From positions 342,862 to 406,861 of the forward strand of contig NZ_KI912610.1 in NCBI RefSeq assembly GCF_000519305.1: 64,000 nt of DNA, read 5' to 3'. The position numbers were made by a program, and so were the translations under genes. Shown here one piece after another: positions 15,526 to 24,433 of the stretch (its first letter is position 1; every line of letters starts with the position of its first letter). This DNA comes from Mesorhizobium ciceri WSM4083 (GTDB lineage: Bacteria > Pseudomonadota > Alphaproteobacteria > Rhizobiales > Rhizobiaceae). Below the pieces are notes generated by a model that was given only the letters and a program-made list of their open reading frames with translations, had not been told where the DNA came from and ran no database searches.

Positions 15526-16372
15526 AGCCAAAGAGGGGAACGACCTTGCTGTCCCGGCCCAGCAGCGCATCGATGACCAGCGGCTTTTCCTCGAATACCG
15601 TGCCTGCAAGCGCGGGACGGGCGAGGAGAAAACCCTGCAGCAGGTCGACGCCACCTTCGAGCGCGACGCGCAGATGGGTGGGCTGCTCGATGCCTTCGAC
15701 CAGCACCTTGGCGCCGCGGTCATGCAGGCTGGAAACCAGCGGGCGGAAGAACCGTTCGGCGGCAGCGTGGCGGCAGAACTCCGCGAACCAGGTGCCGTCG
15801 ATCTTGACGATGTCGGGCTTGAGCAGGCTCACCCGCTCCTCGGTCGAGTGCCCGGTGCCGAAATCGTCGATGGCGATGCGGATGCCGTCGCGCCGCATTT
15901 CGCGCACCAGCCGCGCGAGAAGCGCGTCGTCCGCCGCCTGTTCGGTGATTTCGCAGACCAGCATGGCCGGCGCCAGGCCGAACTCGCCGAGATGCCTGGT
16001 CATCAGGCGAATTTCGGCCAGTGCCCGCCCGGCATGGTCGTTGATCAACGGGTTGTAGTTGAAGAACAGGTCGAGCCCATCGACGCCGATGTTGCGGAAA
16101 TTCCTGAGATGCAGCGCCCGGCACATGGTTTCCACAAACAGCCGGTCCGAGACGGCAACGCTTTCGAAGAACATCTTTGGCGCGCCGGGGCGGCCGGCAC
16201 GGTGCGGCTCGATCAGGGCTTCGGCCGCGACCGCGTGAAGGAAACGGCCGCGCGGCGCGAAAATCGGCTGATAGGCGCTGCGCAGCCGGAACTCGCCATA
16301 GATGCCGTATTCGATGCCGACTTCGTCGACCCGGATCGCATCGCCGACATTGCGCCGCCGATCGTCTCTCAT
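15524..16372 (-). CDS. EAL-domain cyclic-di-GMP phosphodiesterase (second of a coupled pair)
   Basis: A 282-residue soluble protein consisting of a single EAL domain with no sensor, GGDEF or membrane part. Every residue of the catalytic set can be seen: E51 in EALIEP, N105, E141 in CEITEQ, D169-D170 in IDDFGTGHS, K190 in VKIDG, E226 in EGIEQ and Q246. It should hydrolyse cyclic di-GMP to pGpG, with metal ions bound by these side chains. Its ATG overlaps the previous stop (ATGA), so translation is coupled. The last bases abut repeat copy B. Confidence 0.9.
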   Translation of the reverse strand: MRDDRRRNVGDAIRVDEVGIEYGIYGEFRLRSAYQPIFAPRGRFLHAVAAEALIEPHRAGRPGAPKMFFESVAVSDRLFVETMCRALHLRNFRNIGVDGLDLFFNYNPLINDHAGRALAEIRLMTRHLGEFGLAPAMLVCEITEQAADDALLARLVREMRRDGIRIAIDDFGTGHSTEERVSLLKPDIVKIDGTWFAEFCRHAAAERFFRPLVSSLHDRGAKVLVEGIEQPTHLRVALEGGVDLLQGFLLARPALAGTVFEEKPLVIDALLGRDSKVVPLFG

Positions 16373-17262
16373 GTCGCCACGCGGCGCCCGAAGGCCTTGA
16401 CCGGCCGCGCCGAAGGCGTTGCCACGGCAGGAGCCGACGTGTCGACGGCAGCAGCGACAGGCGCCTGCCTGGCCTTGTCGAAGACGCCAAAGCTGGTCGG
16501 CGCCAATTCGGGCCGCGCCAGCACGAAACCCTGCACCATCGACGCACCCGATTTCTCGGCGAGCTCCAGTTGCCAGCCCTCCTCGATGCCTTCGAAAACC
16601 GTATGGATGCCTTGCTCCTCGAAGTTCTTCACCATGGTGGTCAGCAACGCGAAGCCGGCGCCGGACTCCATCAGCTGCGTGATCCAGTAGGCATCGAACT
16701 TGACGATATCCGGCTTCAGCTCCTTGACCCGATTGATGTCGGAATCGTCGGCGCCATAATCGTCGACGGCGATGCGAAAACCGTTGGCCCTCAGTGCCGC
16801 GACGAAACCGTGCAAGGCTTCCTGCGACGCCGACCGCTGCTCGGTCACCTCGCAGACGACGCGGCGCGGGTCGATGCCGGCCTCGTGCAGCACGAGCCGC
16901 ATTTCGCGCAAGGCAGCGTCGGCAACGGCGCGTTCGGTGAACACCGACGGGTCGAAATTGACAAAGATCGACGCTTCCCGCGGCAGGCAGGCACCGGCGT
17001 TGAGAAGATGCAGCGTCCTGGTCAGCGCCTCGATATGCAGCCGGTCGGCAGCCGGGCAGGTCGAGAAGAAATTCATCGGCGATTGCGGCTCGCCGTCGCG
17101 GAACGGTCGGATCAGCCCCTCGAACGCGGCCACTGACAGCTTGCCTTCGTTGAAGGCGAAGATCGGCTGGAAGGCGCTTTGCAGCGTGTAGATACCCCAG
17201 ACACCGGTGGAGGTGCCGTCGTCCTGACGGATGATGTGGGCAAGCCCGACGCTGCGCGACAC
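16369..17262 (-). CDS. EAL-domain protein with EGL signature (first of a coupled pair)
   Basis: A 297-residue soluble protein with one EAL domain (residues about 22-255) and a Pro/Ala-rich tail. The signature is EGL (residues 48-50) instead of EAL, but the catalytic set is otherwise complete: N102, E138, D167-D168 (VDDYG), K188, E224 in EGIE and Q244. Activity is therefore plausible. Loop 6 reads DDYGADDSDINRV, differing from the usual DDFGTG. The start is a GTG at 17262 preceded by GCGAGGAA. It shares an ATGA overlap with the second EAL gene. Confidence 0.85.
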   Translation of the reverse strand: MSRSVGLAHIIRQDDGTSTGVWGIYTLQSAFQPIFAFNEGKLSVAAFEGLIRPFRDGEPQSPMNFFSTCPAADRLHIEALTRTLHLLNAGACLPREASIFVNFDPSVFTERAVADAALREMRLVLHEAGIDPRRVVCEVTEQRSASQEALHGFVAALRANGFRIAVDDYGADDSDINRVKELKPDIVKFDAYWITQLMESGAGFALLTTMVKNFEEQGIHTVFEGIEEGWQLELAEKSGASMVQGFVLARPELAPTSFGVFDKARQAPVAAAVDTSAPAVATPSARPVKAFGRRVAT

Positions 17263-17415
17263 GGTTCCTCGCTCCGCAATTGGTCTGCGATCCTGCCACT
17301 CAAGCCTCTACCGCTCGTTAATGAATTTATTGTTGCCGACCCCGGGTCCGATCACAGCTCCTTGAGACCTGGATCAGCCGACAATGCTTGCGTTGCGCGA
17401 AATCATGCGACATGA

Positions 17416-18672
<1,257 letters not shown>

Positions 18673-18694
18673 CTGGCGCGCTATGAACGCAAAG

Positions 18695-18718
18695 ACCCGG
18701 CTTCACGGCCGGGTTTTT
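18695..18718 (+). terminator. Rho-independent terminator of the aminotransferase gene
   Basis: Stem ACCCGGC-TTCACG-GCCGGGT with a T run at once after it, 23 bases from the stop codon. It also separates this gene from the convergent MFS gene. Confidence 0.85.
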
Positions 18719-18733
18719 AATGGGCCGTCATCC

Positions 18734-20251
18734 TCACGCCTCGTGCTTCGTCTCTTTGGCCGAGCGCGCCTCGGCCGGCGCCAGCACGGCAACCAGCAGT
18801 GCGGCGGTGAGGAACGCGCCTATCGCCGCCGTCAGCATCGCGGCGTGGAAGCCGCCGGCATAGGCGGCAGCATAGAGTTCATGCACGCCGCTTTCGCCCA
18901 TCGCCGCATCGGTTGCGAAATCATGCCTTGAAATTGCAGCACGAGCCACCGCTTCCGCGTTGGCGACACCGGCATCGCCGAGATACCCGGTCAGGAGGTC
19001 GGTTGCCCGCATGCTCATCAAGGCGCCGAGCAAGGCGATGCCGATGGCGAGACCGCTCTGGCGGGTGGCATTGATGACCGCCGACACCATGCCCGAGCGT
19101 TCGCGCGGCGCATAGGACATGGCCGCGGCGCTGCCGGTCGGAATCGCCAGCGCATTGCCGAGGCCGCCAATGGCGAACAGAAGGCAGAGCACCGCGTAGG
19201 TCGTCGAAGGGCCGGCCCAGCACATGCCGAGCATGGACAGGCCGATAGCAACATAGCCGATGGTCATCAGCGCGGAGTGGCCATAGCGGGCGCTCAGCCT
19301 GCCGATCCACGGCGACACCACGATCTGGACGATGAAGGCCGGCGCCATGCGCAGGCCGGTCTGCGTCGGCGACCAGCCCTGCACCTGCTGCAGGAACATC
19401 GAGAAGAAGAAGACGCTGGAATAGGAGGTGAAGCCGAGCGCGAACGAAGCGACATTGGCGACGGCAAAGCGGACGTCACGGAACAGGCCAAGCGGCAGCA
19501 TCGGCCGTGCCGTGCGCGCCTCGAAGCCGAGGAAAGCAGCCAGGCCGACGACACCTGCGATGAGCGCCGTGACCGTCCTTGGCTCGCCCCAACCATTCTC
19601 GCCGGCCGAGATCAGGCCAAAGGTCAGCGCCCCCAGCCACAGGATGCTGAGAGCCAGGCCGACGAGATCGAGATGGGCATGTTCGGGATGCGCCGTCTCG
19701 TTGATCGAAGCAGCACCGAGCGCGATCGTGATCAGACCAAGCGGCAGATTGATAAGGAAGATGCTTTGCCAGCCGACGGTCTCGACCAGGATGCCACCGA
19801 GGACGGGACCAACGAGCAGAGAGATGGCGGCGAACGACGCCCAGCCGCCAATAACGCCGGCGCGCTGTCGCGCATCGGGAAAGGCTTGCGTCAGGATCGA
19901 CAGCGCGCCTGGAATGAGCAGCGAGCCGGCGATGCCCTGTACGACCCGGCCAGCCAACAGCACCGGCAGATTGGGCGCGACGGCGCAGATCAGCGAGCCG
20001 GCCACGAAGATGCCGACGCCGGCCAGCCATGAGCGCTTGCGGCCATAGCGGTCGCCGATCAGGCCGGACGACAGCATGAAGGCCGACAGGCACAGGGTGT
20101 AGGCGTCGACCACCCATTGCAGGCCGCCGAAATCGGTTTGCAACGCCTGCTGGATGGTCGGCAGCGCGACATTGACGATGCTGACGTCGAGCAGAGCCAC
20201 GAACGAACCAAGATAGACAGCGGCGACCAGGGGCAGACGGTGCTTTGACAT
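18734..20251 (-). CDS. MFS multidrug exporter, DHA2 (14-helix) family
   Basis: A 505-residue membrane protein of the EmrB/QacA type. The opening FVALLDVSIVNVALPTIQ is the DHA2 motif D1. Motif A (GDRYGRKRSW) lies between helices 2 and 3, and motif C of antiporters (ISLLVGPVLGGILVE) in helix 5. It should export drugs or metabolites against protons. The start at 20251 has only a weak ribosome-binding site. A perfect palindrome at 20290, 39 bases upstream of the start, and a TetR-like remnant suggest loss of a local repressor. Confidence 0.92.
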   Translation of the reverse strand: MSKHRLPLVAAVYLGSFVALLDVSIVNVALPTIQQALQTDFGGLQWVVDAYTLCLSAFMLSSGLIGDRYGRKRSWLAGVGIFVAGSLICAVAPNLPVLLAGRVVQGIAGSLLIPGALSILTQAFPDARQRAGVIGGWASFAAISLLVGPVLGGILVETVGWQSIFLINLPLGLITIALGAASINETAHPEHAHLDLVGLALSILWLGALTFGLISAGENGWGEPRTVTALIAGVVGLAAFLGFEARTARPMLPLGLFRDVRFAVANVASFALGFTSYSSVFFFSMFLQQVQGWSPTQTGLRMAPAFIVQIVVSPWIGRLSARYGHSALMTIGYVAIGLSMLGMCWAGPSTTYAVLCLLFAIGGLGNALAIPTGSAAAMSYAPRERSGMVSAVINATRQSGLAIGIALLGALMSMRATDLLTGYLGDAGVANAEAVARAAISRHDFATDAAMGESGVHELYAAAYAGGFHAAMLTAAIGAFLTAALLVAVLAPAEARSAKETKHEA

Positions 20252-20289
20252 GATATATTCAGACCCGAGGTTTGCCGTTACCTACACCA

Positions 20290-20304
20290 CTGACCGACGG
20301 TCAG
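20290..20304. promoter_or_regulatory. Perfect 15-bp palindrome upstream of the MFS gene, TetR-type operator
   Basis: CTGACCG-A-CGGTCAG is a typical TetR-family operator pattern. It lies 39-53 bases before the MFS start codon, and its last bases overlap the stop codon of the TetR-like remnant at 20301. Confidence 0.6.
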
Positions 20305-20423
20305 CTCACGAGTTGCATGGCGCCGTCGATCACGCGATTGAGCGCAGCCTGCGCGATGGTACGGAACTCGCCGCGAGCCACCCTCTTCTGAAGATGTCGC
20401 GGCTGGAATAGAAGCCCGGCTTC
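20301..20423 (-). pseudogene. Remnant of a TetR-family regulator (C-terminal end only)
   Basis: Forty residues in one open frame ending at the TGA at 20301 read as the tail of a TetR regulator: RVARGEFRTIAQAALNRVID, where ARGEFR is a frequent mark of the TetR C-terminal domain. An in-frame TAG at 20424 closes the frame upstream and no DNA-binding domain is found before the cupin gene. The call rests on a short pattern and on context (operator, same-strand efflux gene). It could be chance. Confidence 0.4.
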
Positions 20424-20438
20424 CTACGGACTGAGCAC

Positions 20439-20834
20439 TCAGCCGCCATATTGCTCCGCGGTCACCGCTTCCAGCCAATCGGCATGGACATCGTCAAGCG
20501 CCTCCTGCATGGCGATATGCGTCATCGCCGATTTCGGCGCCGCGCCATGCCAGTGTTTTTCGCCAGGCGCAAACGAGATGACGTCGCCGGCCCTGATCTC
20601 CTGGACTGGGCCGCCCCACGTCTGGGCAAGCCCGGCGCCCACCGTCACGTAAAGCGTCTGGCCAAGCGGATGCGTATGCCAGTGGGTGCGCGCGCCCGGC
20701 TCGAAGCTGACCAGCGTGGCCCGCAGCCGCGCCGGCGCCTCTTTCTCGATGATCGGCGTCTGCAGCACCCGGCCGGTGAAGTACTTGTCTGGCGCGATGA
20801 CGGTCGGCACGCTGCCGCAGGCAATGATCTTCAT
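20439..20834 (-). CDS. Cupin-domain protein
   Basis: A 131-residue single-cupin protein of the quercetinase-like COG1917 type. Cupin motif 1 is FEPGARTHWHTHPLGQTLYV, with two metal-binding His and a distal Gln where Glu is usual, and motif 2 is ISFAPGEKHWHGAAP. A divalent metal is likely. Members are small oxygenases, isomerases or carboxymuconolactone-like proteins; the substrate is unknown. The ATG at 20834 follows AAGGACC. Downstream lies the MFS gene on the same strand, with the TetR remnant between. Confidence 0.88.
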   Translation of the reverse strand: MKIIACGSVPTVIAPDKYFTGRVLQTPIIEKEAPARLRATLVSFEPGARTHWHTHPLGQTLYVTVGAGLAQTWGGPVQEIRAGDVISFAPGEKHWHGAAPKSAMTHIAMQEALDDVHADWLEAVTAEQYGG

Positions 20835-21143
20835 GGGTCGATGGTCCTTCAAAACAGCGGGCGACGGGCCGCCTGTTTTCAGTTTCCGCCGATATCGGCC
20901 GATGTGCAACAGCTTCCGGCTGTCAGCCAGCATATGACCGGCGGGTCCGCGGCCGAGCAAAGGATTTCTATTTTTCTTGCCCTGCCGGCAAACAAGTGGG
21001 ACGATGGCTTTGGGCAGGTGGCACTTGAAAAGAACCCCGCCCGCGACGGTCGAACAGGCCGGCCGCCGCTCAGGACCGATTGACCACGCCTGAACCATGC
21101 ATGCCAGTCGGTCCTATGGGAAACGCCTGAGTGGAGGTCAGTC
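20835..21143. other. Intergenic gap between divergent cupin and EF-G-like genes
   Basis: 309 bases. It must hold the two divergent promoters, but I cannot pick a pair of boxes with confidence. No repeat, RNA gene or convincing small ORF is seen. Confidence 0.4.
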
Positions 21144-23195
21144 ATGGGTACTCGCGCCGGAGGACGACGCACGGGACCGAAATGCATTGCCATAGTCGGT
21201 CCCTTCGCAAGCGGTAAGACGACACTTCTCGAAGCCATATTGGCCCGTACGGGCTCAATTCCCCGACAAAATTCCGTTTCATCAGGTAACACCGTTTCGG
21301 ATCATTCGCCCGAGGCGCGCGCCCACGCCATGAGCGTCGAGGCGACGATCGCCACCACCGAATTCATGGGCGAGCAGATCACCTTCGTCGACTGTCCCGG
21401 TTCCATCGAATTCTCTTTCGAGGCCGAACCGGTGCTGGCCGCCTGCGACCTCGCGGTGGTCGTAGCCGAGGCCGACGAAAAGAAGATCCCTGCCCTGCAG
21501 CTGATCATGCGCAAGCTCGACGATCTCGGCGTGCCGCGCATCCTGTTCCTCAACAAGGTCGACAAGGCAATCACCGGCGTGCGCGACACGCTGAAGATGC
21601 TGCAGCCGGCCAGTGCCGTGCCGTTGCTGCTGCGCCAGATTCCGCTGCGCAAGGACGGCGTCGTCATTGGTTCGATCGACCTGGCACTGGAGCGCGCCTA
21701 CATCTATCGCGAATATGCCGAAAGCGAGGTGGCGCAGATTCCCGGCGACGACAAGGCGCGCGAGCTCGAAGCGCGTTTCTCGATGCTGGAGACGCTGGCC
21801 GACCATGACGACCAGTTGATGGAACAACTGCTCGAGGAGATCGAGCCGCCCAAGGACGCGATCTTCGACGACCTCGCCGCCGACCTGCGTGACGGCGCGG
21901 TGATCCCGGTGCTGATCGGCACCGCCGAGAAAGGCAATGGCGTGCTGCGCCTCCTGAAGGCGATTCGCCACGACGCGCCCGACATCGAGGCGACCCGCAA
22001 ACGGCTCGGTGCACCCGACGGCGCGGCTACCCTGGTCCAGGTGATGAAGACCATTCACACCTCGCATGGCGGCAAGCTGTCGGTGTCGCGCATCCTCTCC
22101 GGTCAGGTCGTCGACGGTTCCGAACTCTGGCTGCCCGGCGGCGACACGGCCAAGGTTTCCGGCATCTACCGGATGCTCGGCAAGGACCAGTCCAAGCTCT
22201 CCATCGCCAAGGCCGGCGACACGGTGGCGCTGGGCAAGCTGGACGAGGTCAAGACCGGCCAGACGCTGAGTTCGGCCAAGGGCGGCATCAAGCCGCTCGT
22301 CCAGTTCGAGCCGCCGCAGCCGGTCTTCGCCTTCGCCCTCCGCCCCAAGGAGCGCAAGGACGAAGTGAAGATGTCGGCTGCCATCCAGCGGCTGGCCGAG
22401 GAGGACCCCTCGCTCAGCCTGCGCCACAACCAGGACTCGGCCGAGACCGTGCTGTCGGGCCATGGCGAGATGCATCTGCGCGTGGTGCGCGAGCGGCTGG
22501 AAGGCAAGAACCAGATACCGGTCGAAGGCCATCCGCCGGCGGTGCCCTATCGCGAGACGATCCGCAAACCGGCGCAGCAGCGCGGCCGTCACAAGAAACA
22601 GTCTGGCGGACATGGCCAGTTCGGTGACGTGGTGATCGAAATCAAGCCGCTGCCGCGTGGTTCCGGCTTCCAGTTCACCGACACCATCACCGGCGGCGTC
22701 GTGCCCAAGACCTACATCCAGTCGGTCGAGACCGGGGTCCGCGACTATCTGAAATCCGGGCCGTTGGGCTTTCCGGTCGTGGACGTTGCAGTCAACCTGT
22801 CGGACGGCTCCTACCATGCGGTCGATTCCTCCGACATGGCCTTCCAGATGGCGGCCAGGCTGGCGATGAAGGAAGGCATGGCCGCGTGCTTGCCGGTGCT
22901 CCTGGAGCCCGTGATGAAGGTCGAGATCGTCACCCCCTCCGACGCCACCTCGAAGATCATCGCTCTCATCCCGCAGCGGCGCGGCCAGATCCTCGGCTAC
23001 GACGCGCGGCCTGACTGGCCGGGATGGGATGTCGTCGAGGCAACCATGCCGCAAGCCGAGATCGGCGACCTGATCATCGAGTTGCGCTCGGCGACCGCGG
23101 GCGTTGCCAGCTATCGTGCCGTCTTCGACCACATGGCCGAACTCACCGGCCGTCTGGCCGACGACGCCATGAACGCCAACGGCAAGGCTGCCTGA
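21144..23195 (+). CDS. Elongation factor G-like GTPase (EF-G paralogue)
   Basis: A 683-residue translational GTPase with the EF-G domain order. The P loop is GPFASGKT at residues 19-26, G3 is DCPG (83-86) and G4 is NKVD (137-140). A switch I that reads MSVEATIA replaces the RGITI of true EF-G, which marks this as the EF-G-like group found beside canonical fusA in rhizobia. Domains II-V follow, with GRHKKQSGGHGQFGDVVI in domain IV. It may act in ribosome rescue or recycling; the role is unknown. GGAGG precedes the ATG and a strong terminator follows. Confidence 0.88.
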   Translation: MGTRAGGRRTGPKCIAIVGPFASGKTTLLEAILARTGSIPRQNSVSSGNTVSDHSPEARAHAMSVEATIATTEFMGEQITFVDCPGSIEFSFEAEPVLAACDLAVVVAEADEKKIPALQLIMRKLDDLGVPRILFLNKVDKAITGVRDTLKMLQPASAVPLLLRQIPLRKDGVVIGSIDLALERAYIYREYAESEVAQIPGDDKARELEARFSMLETLADHDDQLMEQLLEEIEPPKDAIFDDLAADLRDGAVIPVLIGTAEKGNGVLRLLKAIRHDAPDIEATRKRLGAPDGAATLVQVMKTIHTSHGGKLSVSRILSGQVVDGSELWLPGGDTAKVSGIYRMLGKDQSKLSIAKAGDTVALGKLDEVKTGQTLSSAKGGIKPLVQFEPPQPVFAFALRPKERKDEVKMSAAIQRLAEEDPSLSLRHNQDSAETVLSGHGEMHLRVVRERLEGKNQIPVEGHPPAVPYRETIRKPAQQRGRHKKQSGGHGQFGDVVIEIKPLPRGSGFQFTDTITGGVVPKTYIQSVETGVRDYLKSGPLGFPVVDVAVNLSDGSYHAVDSSDMAFQMAARLAMKEGMAACLPVLLEPVMKVEIVTPSDATSKIIALIPQRRGQILGYDARPDWPGWDVVEATMPQAEIGDLIIELRSATAGVASYRAVFDHMAELTGRLADDAMNANGKAA

Positions 23196-23238
23196 TGGCG
23201 TGGCGTTCCTCTCGAACCTGATTCGAGGGGAGCAAAAG

Positions 23239-23272
23239 AAAACGACGTCCGGCGAGGACCGGACGTCGTTTT
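23239..23272. terminator. Strong bidirectional terminator after the EF-G-like gene
   Basis: A 14-bp stem, AAAACGACGTCCGG-CGAGGA-CCGGACGTCGTTTT. It has T runs on both sides, so it could stop transcription from either direction. Confidence 0.85.
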
Positions 23273-23539
23273 GTTCGCGGACCGTTTCCTTGGGAGGTAA
23301 AACGGCAGGTCCGCCGCATTTGATGCCGCCGAAATCAGGCGGAGAAACGGTTCGGACGCGGTAGCCGCCTGAGCCCGGGCCGTACGAGTGATGCCCCCAT
23401 CTCCCGTTCGAACCACACCGCGTCCTATGATCTACATAGCAGGTCGCGGGCGTCCGGGATATGTTACCAGAGGTTACATGTCACCGTTACGTGGCAATTG
23501 TGATGGAATTTTTGGCCGGCCAAACAGGGCACAGGCAAC

Positions 23540-23568
23540 AAAAAAGCCGGATCAATGAAGATCCGGCT
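23540..23568 (-). terminator. Rho-independent terminator on the minus strand, end of a candidate small RNA
   Basis: On the minus strand, AGCCGGATC-TTCATT-GATCCGGCT is followed by six T. No protein gene on this strand precedes it within 800 bases, so it ends a non-coding unit. Confidence 0.8.
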
Positions 23569-23646
23569 GAGTTTGATTGGAGTGCCTGTTAAGGCTAACC
23601 TCCAGAGGGGAACACTCGAGGGCGCTAATGGGAGGAGAACGCGCCC
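23540..23646 (-). ncRNA. Candidate small RNA with anti-Shine-Dalgarno-like CU-rich motif
   Basis: The unit is about 107 bases. On the minus strand a CTTGGG -35 box, 17-base spacer and TAGATT -10 box lie at 23681-23653, placing the start near 23646. The transcript contains CTCCTCCC, then CCTCTGGAGG in a hairpin, and ends in the terminator at 23540-23568. The CU-rich motif resembles the CCUCCUCCC of rhizobial alpha-r14-type small RNAs, which sequester Shine-Dalgarno sequences; membership is only suggested. The rest of the gap 23196-23917 shows nothing else except the terminator at 23239. Confidence 0.65.
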
Positions 23647-23917
23647 AGGAGATAATCTATATATGTGCTCATCATGCCCAAGAAACAAGCATCTATTTTG
23701 CAACACACACATGCAAAAAGACGCAGGCTGTGGTCTAACCCATTCCAGAAGCCAATAGGACCAGCAGAATCGTCGAAATGGGGCGCTGAATCGGGCAAAT
23801 GCAACTACAGAATCCCCAATCTCGGCTGGCCTTCGGCTCAAAATGCCAAAACTGGGCAATGATGTGGAAGCAGGCAGCAGGCGTGCATTTCTAAGGCAAT
23901 CGTGGAGGGAGCAGCCA

Positions 23918-24415
23918 ATGCGGAGGTTTTCGGCGATCGCCGGCAGTGCGGCCTTCTTCATCGCGGCGCCCTGCGTGGTTGCCGGGCTGGTGCCCTGGCT
24001 GTTGACCGATCGCTGGGGCTTGCCGTGGTCTGGTCTGCCGGGCTTTGTCCCTGTCGGCGGGCTTCTGATCGCCGCCGCGATCGCAGCACTGCTGCATGCC
24101 TTCGGTCGATTCGCGCTTGAGGGCGTCGGAACGCCCGCTCCGGTCGCGCCGACCGAGAGACTGGTGATCGGCGGCATCTACCGTCATGTCCGCAACCCGA
24201 TGTATGTCGCCGTGCTGTCGATCATCCTCGGCCAGGCATTGCTGTTCTCGAGCTGGACGCTGGCCGCCTATGCAGTCATCGGCGCGATCGCCATGGGCTC
24301 CTTCGTGCGGTTCTACGAGGAGCCGACCTTGGCTCACCGCTACGGCGCCGAATACGACACCTACCGCCGCAACGTCCCGGGCTGGCTGCCTCGACTGTCG
24401 CCCTGGCGGGAATAA
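23918..24415 (+). CDS. Isoprenylcysteine carboxyl methyltransferase-like membrane protein
   Basis: A 165-residue protein with four to five membrane helices. The C-terminal pattern YRHVRNPMYVAVLS, then EEPTLAHRYGAEYDTYRRNVPGWLP, is that of the ICMT/PEMT fold, which binds S-adenosylmethionine in the C-terminal loop. Bacterial members methylate unknown membrane substrates. The ATG at 23918 has GGAGGGA upstream; the in-frame ATG at 23843 is less likely. It converges on lsrB. Confidence 0.82.
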   Translation: MRRFSAIAGSAAFFIAAPCVVAGLVPWLLTDRWGLPWSGLPGFVPVGGLLIAAAIAALLHAFGRFALEGVGTPAPVAPTERLVIGGIYRHVRNPMYVAVLSIILGQALLFSSWTLAAYAVIGAIAMGSFVRFYEEPTLAHRYGAEYDTYRRNVPGWLPRLSPWRE

Positions 24416-24433
24416 CTTCAGAACAGCGCGAAA

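Noticed and set aside
15524-17299. One fused 591-codon EAL protein
   Set aside because: The upstream part is out of frame with the real first EAL gene. The two EAL proteins lie in different frames with an ATGA overlap.
21282-23132. Long open frame antisense to the EF-G-like gene
   Set aside because: Its Arg, His and Gly-rich composition is that of a shadow frame in high-GC DNA. The sense frame has clear GTPase motifs.
23341-23441. A GTTCGAACC with flanking inverted ends (GGACGCGGT..ACCGCGTCC), tRNA-like
   Set aside because: The T-loop-like string is too near the 3' end and the supposed T stem does not pair. No anticodon arm of the right size can be drawn on either strand.
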